A stretch of DNA of 64,000 nt, taken from Fictibacillus enclensis. Its GTDB lineage: Bacteria; Bacillota; Bacilli; Bacillales; Fictibacillaceae. Made by a program: the position numbers and the translations under genes. The notes under the pieces are model-generated. The model searched no databases. It worked only from the letters and a program-made list of their open reading frames with translations, and was not told the origin of the DNA. Numbering within the stretch: position 1 is the first letter of the stretch; each line of letters opens with the position of its first letter. Location: assembly GCF_001457035.1 (NCBI RefSeq), contig NZ_KQ758617.1:372001-436000 (forward strand), written 5' to 3'. Of the stretch, positions 18,129 through 26,471 are shown piece by piece.

Positions 18129-18190
18129 GGCTTTACTTGCACAAAGCAGGGAAACTTGCGCAAGTAAAGCCCTGTTTTTTTTTTTTTTTC
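18129..18190 (+). terminator. Terminator with two alternative stems and a 15-T run
   Basis: The 3' strand CAAGTAAAGCC (18161-18171) can pair with GGCTTTACTTG (18129-18139). Alternatively CAGGG (18147-18151)/CCCTG and ACTTG (18054+100, i.e. 18154-18158)/CAAGT form a shorter hairpin directly before fifteen T residues. Confidence 0.8.
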
Positions 18191-18294
18191 GGCCAGACTA
18201 TCTATGTTTTAATTTCCTCTGCAGCGTGAAAATACATAGAATATGGTTATTTACCAGGACAGCAGTTAGTAAACAAAAAATAAGGAGCAGGTGA

Positions 18295-19263
18295 ATGATT
18301 AGATTTGATAATGTCTCAAAAAAGTACAATGACGGGACCATGGCGGTAAAATCGCTGACCCTGGAGATCAGGGCAGGTGAATTCTTCGTTGTGATTGGGC
18401 CAAGCGGGTGCGGTAAAACGACCATGCTCAAAATGATCAACCGGCTGATTAAACTATCAGAAGGAACTCTCTTTATCGATGGAAAGAGAATCAGTGATTA
18501 CGATATACATGAACTGCGCTGGAATATCGGGTATGTTCTTCAGCAGATCGCTTTGTTTCCTCATATGACTATCCAGGAAAATATTTCGGTCGTTCCTGAG
18601 CTCAGGGGATGGAGCAGAGAAAAAATAACAAAGCGAATAGATGAGCTATTGGAAATGGTTGGTTTGGATCCCGATACCTACCGCGGCAGGAAGCCAAAAG
18701 AACTTTCGGGCGGCCAGCAGCAGCGCATCGGCGTCATCCGGGCGCTGGCTGCGGATCCGGAAATCATTCTCATGGACGAGCCATTTAGTGCTCTTGATCC
18801 TATCAGCCGCGAAAAGCTGCAGGATGATCTTTACGATATGCAGAGGCGCATCAAGAAGACGATTGTATTTGTTACGCATGATATGAAAGAAGCGCTAAAG
18901 CTGGGAGACCGCATTTGTATCATGAATGGTGGCGAAATTGTTCAAATTGGAACTCCGGAGGATCTCCTGAAGCATCCTGCTGATGAATTTGTTCGGGACT
19001 TTGTTGGCGGTAATGAAAAATCCTATAAAGCAGAAGGGGATCTTTCCCGTCTGGCTGCACCTCTTCCAGCGGATGTAAGTTTTTCTGAATCATTGAAAAT
19101 GATATCTGCGTCTGCTTCATTAAAAGATGCCCTGTTCCTTTTAAAGGATGAAGAAGAGTTGGGGGTTGAGGAAGAAGGAAAAATAATCGGTACCCTCAGC
19201 AGACATGCCGTGATTCGGTACCTTTCGGATCATTTGGAGGAAAGGAGCAGCGGCCATGAATAA
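18295..19263 (+). CDS. Osmoprotectant-type ABC transporter ATPase (OpuFA/OpuCA-like)
   Basis: The 322-residue ABC ATPase has Walker A GPSGCGKTT (about 38-46), Q-loop VLQQ, signature LSGGQQQR, Walker B IILMDEP and the switch His in FVTHDM. It belongs to the OpuCA/ProV group; the C-terminal CBS region seen in OpuCA looks degenerate here. It overlaps the downstream permease/binding-protein fusion by 8 nt. This two-gene arrangement matches OpuF of Bacillus (and EgtUV/BilE elsewhere), so a compatible solute or ergothioneine-like substrate is inferred. Confidence 0.88.
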   Translation: MIRFDNVSKKYNDGTMAVKSLTLEIRAGEFFVVIGPSGCGKTTMLKMINRLIKLSEGTLFIDGKRISDYDIHELRWNIGYVLQQIALFPHMTIQENISVVPELRGWSREKITKRIDELLEMVGLDPDTYRGRKPKELSGGQQQRIGVIRALAADPEIILMDEPFSALDPISREKLQDDLYDMQRRIKKTIVFVTHDMKEALKLGDRICIMNGGEIVQIGTPEDLLKHPADEFVRDFVGGNEKSYKAEGDLSRLAAPLPADVSFSESLKMISASASLKDALFLLKDEEELGVEEEGKIIGTLSRHAVIRYLSDHLEERSSGHE

Positions 19264-20770
19264 TTTTTTAAACGTGTTTCAAGAAAGGAAGGGAGAACTG
19301 GCAAGCGCCCTTCTTGAGCATATCCAAATCTCATTTATTGCACTATTGTTTGCCGTTCTGATCTCCATACCGCTTGGAATCTATCTGACCAAAAAACCAA
19401 AAGCAGCTGAACCTATCATTGGAGTCACAGCGGTTTTGCAGACCATTCCGTCCTTGGCACTCCTTGGGTTGTTAATCCCTTTGTTTGGAATCGGAAAAAT
19501 TCCGGCCATTATCGCACTGGTCGTGTATGCTTTACTTCCCATTCTAAGAAATACATATACCGGTATTAAAGAAGTCGATCCATCCCTGATTGAAGCCGCG
19601 AAAGCAATGGGCATGGACAGCGGAAAGCGACTCATAAAAGTGGAGCTGCCCCTGGCTATGCCTGTGATTATGGCAGGAATCCGGACGGCCATGGTTTTGA
19701 TCATTGGCACAGCCACCCTTGCTGCGCTGATCGGTGCAGGCGGGCTTGGGGATATCATTCTGCTGGGCATTGACAGGAATAACTCGACACTTATCGTGCT
19801 GGGAGCCATACCAGCAGCTTTACTGGCCATTCTCTTTGATGTTCTTCTTAGAAGATTTGAGCTTCTTTCATTTAAACGGTCCATGATGACGTTTGGCATC
19901 TTGGGCCTGGTGATCCTCTTGATTGCGATCGCTCCGTCCGCTTTACGGGGGGAACAGAAAGAGATCGTCATTGCCGGGAAGCTGGGCTCCGAACCGGAAA
20001 TACTCATTAATATGTACAAGCTTTTGATTGAGGACGAAACGGATTTGAAAGTTGAACTGAAACCGGGTCTTGGAAAAACTTCCTTCGTCTTTAACGCACT
20101 GAAATCTGGCAGCATTGATGTTTACCCCGAATTTACAGGGACGGCCATTACCGAATTTTTAAAAGAAACCGCATCCAGTACAAACAGAGGCAAGGTATAT
20201 GAGCAGGCACGAAAAGGGATGGATGAAAAGTTCGATATGCAGTTGCTCCGCCCAATGAAATATAACAACACCTATGCTCTCGCGGTTCCGGAGAAAACGG
20301 CAAAACAATATGGACTCACTGCGATTTCCGATCTGAAAAAGGTCAGCCAGAATATGAACGCCGGATTTACGCTGGAATTTGCAGACAGGGAAGACGGATA
20401 CCGCGGCATCCAGAAAAAATATGACCTTACACTCGGAAATGTGAAGACGATGGAGCCAAAGCTGAGGTACAATGCCGTGAAAAAGGGCGACATCAAAATC
20501 GTGGATGCTTATTCCACTGACAGTGAGCTCGAGCAATACCACCTGAAAGTTCTTCAGGACGACAAGCACCTGTTTCCACCGTATCAGGGAGCACCGCTGT
20601 TGCGGAAGGAAACGGTGGAAAAGTACCCCGAAATTAAAAAGGCACTGAATAAGCTCGCTGGGAAAATTACAGACGATGACATGAGGGAGATGAACTATAA
20701 GGTAAATGTGAAAGGCATGTCACCGGGTAAGGTGGCAAAGGAATTTTTAGAGGGAAAAAATATACTTTGA
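19256..20770 (+). CDS. Fused ABC permease and substrate-binding protein (OpuFB/EgtU-like)
   Basis: The 504-residue fusion has an N-terminal ProW-type permease (about 1-200, membrane segments with the coupling motif EAAKAMGM), a further membrane helix (about 208-226) and an extracellular OpuAC/QAT-type binding domain (about 235-504, starting IVIAGKLGSEPEIL). Tyr-rich ligand positions (MKYNNTYAL, DAYSTDS, PPYQGAPLL) fit quaternary-amine binding. Whether it carries betaines, ectoine or ergothioneine cannot be read from sequence. It is translationally coupled to the ATPase. Confidence 0.88.
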   Translation: MNNFLNVFQERKGELASALLEHIQISFIALLFAVLISIPLGIYLTKKPKAAEPIIGVTAVLQTIPSLALLGLLIPLFGIGKIPAIIALVVYALLPILRNTYTGIKEVDPSLIEAAKAMGMDSGKRLIKVELPLAMPVIMAGIRTAMVLIIGTATLAALIGAGGLGDIILLGIDRNNSTLIVLGAIPAALLAILFDVLLRRFELLSFKRSMMTFGILGLVILLIAIAPSALRGEQKEIVIAGKLGSEPEILINMYKLLIEDETDLKVELKPGLGKTSFVFNALKSGSIDVYPEFTGTAITEFLKETASSTNRGKVYEQARKGMDEKFDMQLLRPMKYNNTYALAVPEKTAKQYGLTAISDLKKVSQNMNAGFTLEFADREDGYRGIQKKYDLTLGNVKTMEPKLRYNAVKKGDIKIVDAYSTDSELEQYHLKVLQDDKHLFPPYQGAPLLRKETVEKYPEIKKALNKLAGKITDDDMREMNYKVNVKGMSPGKVAKEFLEGKNIL

Positions 20771-20775
20771 TGAAC

Positions 20776-20808
20776 AAAAAGACCGCTTTGTGAGGAGCGG
20801 TCTTTTTA
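20776..20808. terminator. Bidirectional terminator
   Basis: An 11-bp stem (20777-20787 with 20796-20806) lies between the ABC operon and the convergent GNAT gene. Confidence 0.82.
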
Positions 20809-21348
20809 GATATCTTTATTGATGATGGCCATCATCTGGTGGTCTTCCCACTTCCCGTTGATCCTTACAGATTTTACGGCGATTCCTTCTTTATGAAACC
20901 CGGCTTTTTCCAGGACGCGAATGGACCCTTTATTTTGGGGCATGACACCGGCCTCGATACGATGCAGTTTAAGTTCATCAAAGGCATAGGAGACCATTTT
21001 TTGAACGATCGAGCTCATGTATCCTCTCCCGTTATAGGTCTGGTCCAGGCAGTAGCCAAGCATACAGCTTTGTACAGGCTCCCTTTCAATTTTAAACAGG
21101 GAAGCATCCCCGATTAAATCGCCGGTTTCCTTTGAAAAAATACCAAACGTATATTGCTGTCTAAGCTCACGCATCCGCTTAATCATGTTCAGCCGTTCCT
21201 GCTGGCCTTCCAGCGTATAGAATTCAGGGTTTCTTAAGGGAGTGATTGTTTGAAAAAACTCCCGGTTCTTAACCTCGAGCTGAAGCATATGTTCGGCATG
21301 GCCGGATTCCATCGGCTGTAAAAGGAAGGATTCTATTTTTTTACTCAT
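20806..21348 (-). CDS. GNAT N-acetyltransferase, RimJ/RimL type
   Basis: The 180-residue GNAT has an acetyl-CoA loop in QTYNGRGYMSSIV and the RimJ/RimL-type ending RIEAGVMPQNKGSIRVLEKAGFHKEG. Members acetylate ribosomal proteins, other amino groups or antibiotics; the substrate is unknown. ATG at 21348 follows AGGCAGGTGAG; an earlier in-frame start at 21411 lacks a site. It is monocistronic. Confidence 0.85.
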   Translation of the reverse strand: MSKKIESFLLQPMESGHAEHMLQLEVKNREFFQTITPLRNPEFYTLEGQQERLNMIKRMRELRQQYTFGIFSKETGDLIGDASLFKIEREPVQSCMLGYCLDQTYNGRGYMSSIVQKMVSYAFDELKLHRIEAGVMPQNKGSIRVLEKAGFHKEGIAVKSVRINGKWEDHQMMAIINKDI

Positions 21349-21520
21349 AGACTCACCTGCCTTTCTTATATCGTAGCACAGGCAAAAGATTTCATGATAG
21401 GTTGCTAACATATTTCTTCCTATTATGTCGAAATAAGCTATAATAAGCTTATGTTATTTAGGTGCTTAATATTAAAACACCTATCGATTTAAATATTACT
21501 ATCTTAATAGGAGAGTAACC

Positions 21521-22336
21521 ATGGACTCTATCAATACCTTGGCAAACTATCTTACCAACCATTCAGCGTCCATTGCTTCAGAAGTCGTTGACGAGATTAT
21601 TGGGCGGTTTGAATTTCATATTCCGAAAGAGGAAATTATACAGGCAAAACAAATGTATAATGAATTTATTGTGTTTCTGGCAGATTCTCTGGATTGTGAG
21701 GAAGGCTCTGCTCCTGAGGTTTTAATGGAGTGGAGCAAAAAGAATGGAGAGACAACTGCCAAAAGCGGGCTTGAGATTTCCCAAATTTTGATGCGGTATC
21801 CAGATACACGGATCGTTTTTGCTGATTATATGACCAAGCTGGGGATGGAATATCAGCTTGGCACTCAGGATGTCGTGATGATCATCAAGCGAGTGAACCA
21901 CATTTTGGATCTGAGTATAAATGAAACGGTTTTTGCTTTTGAACGATATAAAGACCATCTCATTAATGCCGCGCAAAATGAAATCAAAGAATTATCCAAT
22001 CCGGTTGTTCCGATTCAGGACAAGATTGCTATCCTTCCTCTGATTGGAAAGATAGATGCCGACCGGACGGATCATTTGCTCAACCATGTGGTTCCAAGGA
22101 TTCAGCAGCTGCACATTCACCATTTAATCATTGATTTTTCAGGAATCGTGAACATTAATACAGAAGTAGCGATGTACATTTTTAATATACAAAGTGTTTT
22201 TCAGCTTCTTGGCATTGAAATCCTGATAACGGGGATACGTCCAGAATTGGCCAGCCGGATTGTTCAGGCAGGCATTGATTTTACAACGATTAAGGTATAT
22301 GGCAATGTAAAGCAGGCTATTGAAAACATCCAATAA
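21521..22336 (+). CDS. RsbR-family stressosome paralogue lacking the first phospho-threonine
   Basis: The 271-residue RsbR-type protein has an N-terminal helical sensor (about 1-150) and C-terminal STAS domain (about 158-268). Aligned with the other paralogue in this window, the second site is kept (Thr214 in VNINTEVAM), but the first is Ala180 in GKIDADRT, 34 residues earlier. It may therefore answer RsbT differently. TATAAT at 21439-21444 and an inverted repeat TAGGTG/CACCTA (21459-21483) lie upstream. It is monocistronic. Confidence 0.85.
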   Translation: MDSINTLANYLTNHSASIASEVVDEIIGRFEFHIPKEEIIQAKQMYNEFIVFLADSLDCEEGSAPEVLMEWSKKNGETTAKSGLEISQILMRYPDTRIVFADYMTKLGMEYQLGTQDVVMIIKRVNHILDLSINETVFAFERYKDHLINAAQNEIKELSNPVVPIQDKIAILPLIGKIDADRTDHLLNHVVPRIQQLHIHHLIIDFSGIVNINTEVAMYIFNIQSVFQLLGIEILITGIRPELASRIVQAGIDFTTIKVYGNVKQAIENIQ

Positions 22337-22374
22337 AAAAAGGGGACAACACTAAAGGTGTTGTCCCCTTTTTC
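22335..22374. terminator. Bidirectional terminator
   Basis: AAAGGGGACAACAC pairs with GTGTTGTCCCCTTT across a short loop, between the RsbR paralogue and the convergent yolD-like gene. Confidence 0.85.
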
Positions 22375-22386
22375 TACGATATTCAT

Positions 22387-22737
22387 CTACTCCTCAGCTC
22401 TGGAAATGTCTTTAATCGCTGAAATGCGCAAAATACGTAGCTGACCGTTTTCATCGATCACTCTCAAGATACGGTTCTTCTCATCCATATAATGGACCAT
22501 TCCTTTGACTCTGTGCAGATGGCCCCTTTGATAAAAGGTAAACAGCAAGGCAAATGAAAATTCCAAGGCTTGAAGGACCAACTGATCCATTTCCTCCAAA
22601 TGCTGTTCATCCGGCTCCAGCTCTTCTTCTTCGTAATACTCCTCCAGAAAATAGTTCTTAAGATGTGTTACTGTCTCGGGGAGCATCAAGCTGGTTTTCC
22701 ATTTTATGTTACCACGGTCCCGAATCACATCACTCAT
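22387..22737 (-). CDS. YolD-like family protein
   Basis: A 116-residue protein beginning IRDRGNIKWKTSLMLPETV, the opening of YolD-like proteins, with an SH3-like C-terminal beta region (KGMVHYMDEKNRILRVIDENGQLRIL). In B. subtilis, YolD (UvrX partner) and relatives accompany Y-family polymerases; none is adjacent here, so function is unassigned. ATG 22737 follows AGGAGGATG. It lies 115 nt downstream of cwlJ on the same strand. Confidence 0.8.
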   Translation of the reverse strand: MSDVIRDRGNIKWKTSLMLPETVTHLKNYFLEEYYEEEELEPDEQHLEEMDQLVLQALEFSFALLFTFYQRGHLHRVKGMVHYMDEKNRILRVIDENGQLRILRISAIKDISRAEE

Positions 22738-22782
22738 CCTCCTTTCTACCTATAATAACCGAACACACGTTCTTTTTAAACT

Positions 22783-22842
22783 GGAAAAAATGGACAGTCA
22801 TGATATAAGGCTGATTTGGAGAAAACTGAGTCTTATATCATG
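22783..22842 (-). terminator. Candidate cwlJ terminator / inverted repeat
   Basis: CATGATATAAG (22799-22809) pairs perfectly with CTTATATCATG (22832-22842). On the minus strand it is followed by a six-T run near 22785. It could equally be an operator before the yolD-like gene. Confidence 0.5.
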
Positions 22843-22851
22843 CCCATCCGA

Positions 22852-23280
22852 TTAAAAGGTACTATATACATTGTCACATTCTTCAGCTGTCGGCTGATAA
22901 AAACAATGAAGCTTATATCGTGCAACAAACGGCTGGTCATACCAGGTCGGCGGGCAATCGCCCTGAGGCCTGAAATACCAGAGACTATATTTAGCCGGCC
23001 AAAAGCGTTCTCCACTAATTGCACGCCTGGCGAGCCGCTTTTCACTGGATCTGGCGGCCTGATAAAAATAGCCATGGGTCACGGCTTCAAATGCGTGGGG
23101 CTGGTAAATCATCTGGGGGATGGTTCTGAGGCCTTTAAAGTCGGAACAATTGGCCCGGATTCGGTTGATTCCAACGTTGCCAATCAGCTGCATCCCGCGA
23201 ACTCCTTCACCTTCACCTTCAGCTCTGAGCAAACGGGCGAGAAGATTAATATCTGAATTACTGGCTTGCACAACAGCCAC
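22852..23280 (-). CDS. cwlJ: Spore cortex-lytic cell wall hydrolase CwlJ
   Basis: The 142-residue SleB/CwlJ-fold hydrolase degrades cortex peptidoglycan during germination. Signature stretches are NLLARLLRAEGEGEGVRGM, NVGINRIRANC, GERFWPAKYSLWYF and PQGDCPPTWYDQPFVARYK. GTG at 23280 with GGAGGTG five nucleotides upstream gives exactly the length of B. subtilis CwlJ; the longer frame upstream is spurious. The usual partner gerQ is not adjacent; a yolD-like gene is downstream instead. Confidence 0.92.
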   Translation of the reverse strand: MAVVQASNSDINLLARLLRAEGEGEGVRGMQLIGNVGINRIRANCSDFKGLRTIPQMIYQPHAFEAVTHGYFYQAARSSEKRLARRAISGERFWPAKYSLWYFRPQGDCPPTWYDQPFVARYKLHCFYQPTAEECDNVYSTF

Positions 23281-23363
23281 CGTATCACCTCCATATCGTT
23301 CTTTTTTAATATATAAAAAAGAAGGTTGGGCCATAACCACCAAGAGAAGATTTTCCCAGGCAA

Positions 23364-23400
23364 TCAAAAAAGGGCAAGGATGCAGCAGCATCCTTACCCT
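23364..23400 (-). terminator. namA-like gene terminator
   Basis: AAGGATGC (23376-23383) pairs with GCATCCTT (23388-23395) with outer AGGG/CCCT, followed on the minus strand by T6. Confidence 0.8.
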
Positions 23401-23407
23401 GATTTTT

Positions 23408-24487
23408 TTACCATCCCCGCTCATATTGAGGAGGAATATGAAGTTCATTTTTCTTATGCACCGTTTCCGCAGCACGAAGCGGCCAGTATGGATCACGGAG
23501 AAGCTCGCGGGCCAAAAGAACAAGATCTGCTTTTTCATTGCGGATGATTTCGTCTGCCTGCATGCCTTGTGTGATCATACCTACTGCCGCAGTTGCAATA
23601 TCCGCTTGCTGGCGGATTTTTTCTGCAAAAAGGTTTTGGTAACCGGCACCGACGGGGATCGGAGCTTTTGGAACATTACCGCCAGAGCTGCAATCGATAA
23701 GGTCTACACCTTCTTGTTTGAGGCGTTTGGAGAGTTCAATGGATTCTTCCAGTGTCCATCCGTCGTCTACCCAGTCGGTAGCTGAAATACGGACAGTAAA
23801 CGGAAGATTTTCGGGCCATTCTTGGCGCATCACACGAACGGTTTCCAATACAAAGCGGATGCGGTTGTCAAAGCTTCCGCCATATTCATCTGTACGCTTA
23901 TTGGAAAGCGGGGAGAAAAAGCTGTGAGCCAGATATCCGTGTGCACCATGGAATTCCATCCACTCAAAGCCGGCTTCCCGCGCCCTGATGGTGGCCTGTC
24001 GGAAGTTCTCCTGAATTTCCTTGATTTCTTCCACGCTCAGTTCTTTCGGTTCTTTGTATCCGTCATTAAATGGGATGGCACTCGGTCCGACCACATCCCA
24101 GCCGCCCTGATCATTTGGAACTCCGGCAGCCGGTGCTTCTTTTTCCTTCCATGGGCTGTAGGTGGATGCTTTTCGTCCAGCATGGGCGAGCTGGATTCCT
24201 GGTACGGCACCATGCTCTTTCAAAAAGGCAGTGATGCGTTTAAAGGGTTCGATATGCCGATCCGTATAGATCCCCAGGTCTTCGGGTGAGATGCGCCCTC
24301 TTGGTTCTACAGCGGTAGCTTCCACGATCACCAGGCCGGCTCCACCGACTGCACGTGATCCCAAGTGTACGAAGTGCCAATCATTCGGTACTCCGTCTTC
24401 GGCACTATATTGGCACATAGGTGAGACACCAATGCGGTTTCGAAGTGTAATATCCTTAATGGTTAGTGGAGAAAAAAGATGTGGCAT
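23408..24487 (-). CDS. namA: Old yellow enzyme, NADPH dehydrogenase NamA/YqjM type
   Basis: The 359-residue FMN ene-reductase reduces activated C=C bonds. YqjM-class residues are visible: Cys25 and Tyr27 in SPMCQYS, His180/His183/Tyr185 in FHGAHGYL, and the FMN-phosphate region AVGMITQG. ATG at 24487, 8 nt after AGGAGGAG, is preferred over the TTG six nucleotides earlier. It is monocistronic. A detoxification or redox role is inferred from the family. Confidence 0.9.
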   Translation of the reverse strand: MPHLFSPLTIKDITLRNRIGVSPMCQYSAEDGVPNDWHFVHLGSRAVGGAGLVIVEATAVEPRGRISPEDLGIYTDRHIEPFKRITAFLKEHGAVPGIQLAHAGRKASTYSPWKEKEAPAAGVPNDQGGWDVVGPSAIPFNDGYKEPKELSVEEIKEIQENFRQATIRAREAGFEWMEFHGAHGYLAHSFFSPLSNKRTDEYGGSFDNRIRFVLETVRVMRQEWPENLPFTVRISATDWVDDGWTLEESIELSKRLKQEGVDLIDCSSGGNVPKAPIPVGAGYQNLFAEKIRQQADIATAAVGMITQGMQADEIIRNEKADLVLLARELLRDPYWPLRAAETVHKKNELHIPPQYERGW

Positions 24488-24729
24488 GGACAAGACTCCT
24501 CCTGTGGTTTAAGAATTAAAATCAAAATCATGGTAACACAATCCGAATGGTGCGATAAAACAATGTGCTTAGGATTCGTTCAAAACTCATTGTAGTCTGC
24601 CCTCTTTAAGGGAGAGATATAACATAGACATGAAATGACGCAAAAACAGAAAAATAGACAGAAACAGGAAGGAAAATTTTGCATGATTATCGAATGTATT
24701 GCTTGAATAGAAAAAGGCAGGTGCGATGT

Positions 24730-25137
24730 ATGTCATACTCAGAAAAACTCATTCAAAAGGTAAAGGAAATGTACATATTGGATCATAAAGCGCGTGTACA
24801 TATTGATAAAGCCCAGCATTCCATTAACGTCTTTTTTGGTGACATGAAATTTAAATTACGATCTGTAGAAGAAAAAACGGATGAAATTAACATTGTGATT
24901 AACGAAGCAGTCCCCGGCATCTTTGCCCAAATCATGATTAAACAAAGTGTTCTCTGCTTTGAACGGTCACCCAATGGAATCATTTATATCCAGTTAAAAA
25001 ACGAAGATAGCGAGACCAAGCTGGATACACTTCAGTGGGATGGAAGGTGTGTGGCCTCTGAACGGTATAACAAAGAATTTACAATTCCCCTGATCAACAG
25101 CTATTTGAAAGAGGCTTTTGATCCTGTTCTTTTTTAG
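24730..25137 (+). CDS. Hypothetical protein, 135 aa
   Basis: No family recognised. The product MSYSEKLIQKVKEMY... is soluble and mixed alpha/beta, with an N-terminal helix, a beta-rich middle (about 20-100) and a C-terminal helix ending YLKEAFDPVLF. ATG 24730 with AGGCAGGTG upstream is favoured over ATG 24679. It lies between the divergent namA and convergent azoR genes and ends at a shared terminator. Confidence 0.65.
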   Translation: MSYSEKLIQKVKEMYILDHKARVHIDKAQHSINVFFGDMKFKLRSVEEKTDEINIVINEAVPGIFAQIMIKQSVLCFERSPNGIIYIQLKNEDSETKLDTLQWDGRCVASERYNKEFTIPLINSYLKEAFDPVLF

Positions 25138-25143
25138 GTAAAC

Positions 25144-25183
25144 AAAAAAGGCAGATCTTTGTAAAAGATCTGCCTTGCTTGTT
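25144..25183. terminator. Bidirectional terminator
   Basis: The stem GGCAGATCTTT/AAAGATCTGCC is flanked by A and T runs, between the 24730 gene and azoR. Confidence 0.82.
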
Positions 25184-25192
25184 TTATAATTA

Positions 25193-25828
25193 TTAGAAAG
25201 TATGTGCTGCATCCTTAGCGCGTGCAACGCCGTTTTCTTTGATTTCTTGTGCTTTTTCAGGCATGGCTGCTTGTCCTTCAATAAATACGCCATCGAAAGA
25301 AGGAACACCGAAGAAGTTCATCATGATGCCAAGGTAACGGTGCCCCATTTCTAGTTCTGCTGCAGGGCCTTCAGAGTAAATGCCGCCGCGAGCTTGAATG
25401 TGAATGGCTTTTTTGTCGGTTAGAAGACCTACAGGGCCAAGCTCTGTATACTTGAATGTTTTTCCTGCAACTGCAACGGAATCAAGATATGCTTTCATTA
25501 CAGGCGGGAATGAGAAGTTCCAAAGCGGTGTTACGAATACATATTTGTCTGCTGCAACGAATTGTTCGCTAAGCTGACCCAAACGTTCCACTTTTTCCTT
25601 TTCACTTGCAGATAGTTCTTCAAAGCCTTTACCGCTTTGCAATTTTCCCCAGCCGCTGAATACATCCGCATCGATTTGCGGGATATTTTCTTTATAAAGA
25701 TCGATATGAACGATCTCATCCTCAGCATTCAGATTTTTATATTCTTCGATAAATGCCTTTCCGGCAGCCATGCTAAAGGATTGAGCCTCATCATGAGGGT
25801 GGGCAGTGATATATAATACTTTTGCCAT
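25193..25828 (-). CDS. azoR: FMN-dependent NADH-azoreductase
   Basis: The 211-residue flavodoxin-fold quinone/azo reductase opens [20 protein letters not shown] and carries [22 protein letters not shown] and the FMN-binding [11 protein letters not shown] loop, as in B. subtilis AzoR1/AzoR2. ATG 25828 follows AAGGTGGAAA; the upstream in-frame ATG overlaps the promoter. It is divergent from an HxlR regulator with a single N-terminal cysteine, an arrangement like YodB/CatR control of azoR and catE, suggesting quinone induction. Confidence 0.92.
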   Translation of the reverse strand: MAKVLYITAHPHDEAQSFSMAAGKAFIEEYKNLNAEDEIVHIDLYKENIPQIDADVFSGWGKLQSGKGFEELSASEKEKVERLGQLSEQFVAADKYVFVTPLWNFSFPPVMKAYLDSVAVAGKTFKYTELGPVGLLTDKKAIHIQARGGIYSEGPAAELEMGHRYLGIMMNFFGVPSFDGVFIEGQAAMPEKAQEIKENGVARAKDAAHTF

Positions 25829-25858
25829 TGTTATTTCCACCTTTTCTTGTAAATTTAC

Positions 25859-25927
25859 AACACAGAACATGTGCATGTGTTATTATCACGCTTAGGATTG
25901 AATTTGTGAAGTAGGCACATTTATGTG
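25859..25927. promoter_or_regulatory. Divergent azoR / hxlR-type control region with two palindromes
   Basis: Palindrome 1 spans AACACA (25859-25864) to TGTGTT (25876-25881), with nested ACATG-TG-CATGT (25867-25878). Palindrome 2 is CACAT-TT-ATGTG (25916-25927). Both carry the same CACA/TGTG core and are candidate sites for the adjacent HxlR regulator. Confidence 0.45.
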
Positions 25928-25970
25928 TTATAGTATAAAAAAAGGTACTGTAAAAGTGGAGGCAGCAAGG

Positions 25971-26333
25971 ATGAAGAAAAATCCCGAGCAATGCCAGGTC
26001 GTTGTGGCATTGGATATGATTGTTGGAAAGTGGAAACCGATTATTATACAACATCTGCTGAATGGAGATGTGTTGCGTTTTAATGAACTCAGAAGATTAA
26101 TGCCTGATATCACTCAGCGAATGCTTACTCTTCACCTGCGTGAACTGGAAGAGCAGGATATTGTCCAGCGAAAAGTTTATCCGCAGATCCCTCCAAAAGT
26201 GGAATATTCAATTACGGAATACGGAAAAAGTCTGGAGACCGTCATGGATGCCATGCACGAATGGGGAGCTGCCCATGTGGAACATATGGAGATGAAAAAG
26301 AAAGAAGATGCTTTGAGCGAGAAGGAAATCTGA
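25971..26333 (+). CDS. HxlR (DUF24) family redox-type regulator
   Basis: A 120-residue HxlR winged helix: CQVVVALDMIVGKWKPIIIQHLL, RFNELRRLMPDITQRMLTLHLRELE, then the wing KVYPQIPPKVEYSITEYGKSL. The only cysteine is Cys8, at the position of the redox-sensing cysteine of YodB/CatR. ATG 25971 follows GGAGG at 8 nt. Divergent from azoR, it most likely represses that gene until electrophiles modify Cys8; this is inference from the family. Confidence 0.88.
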   Translation: MKKNPEQCQVVVALDMIVGKWKPIIIQHLLNGDVLRFNELRRLMPDITQRMLTLHLRELEEQDIVQRKVYPQIPPKVEYSITEYGKSLETVMDAMHEWGAAHVEHMEMKKKEDALSEKEI

Positions 26334-26471
26334 CAAGATTTCCTTTTTTTAATAGAATTGACACCTCAAAGGTTTGGTCGATACAGAAAATGGGGAGGTT
26401 TAATTGTAAAAAAATAGAGGATGAATTTTTTTGATTTGTGGTTCATGATTAGAAGAAAGGGAGGGATAAGG

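Noticed and set aside
19381-20115. 244-codon minus-strand frame in the permease gene
   Set aside because: Lies entirely opposite the conserved permease; composition is that of a reverse-strand shadow.
23120-23785. 221-codon plus-strand frame over cwlJ and namA
   Set aside because: Crosses two real genes and their terminator on the opposite strand.
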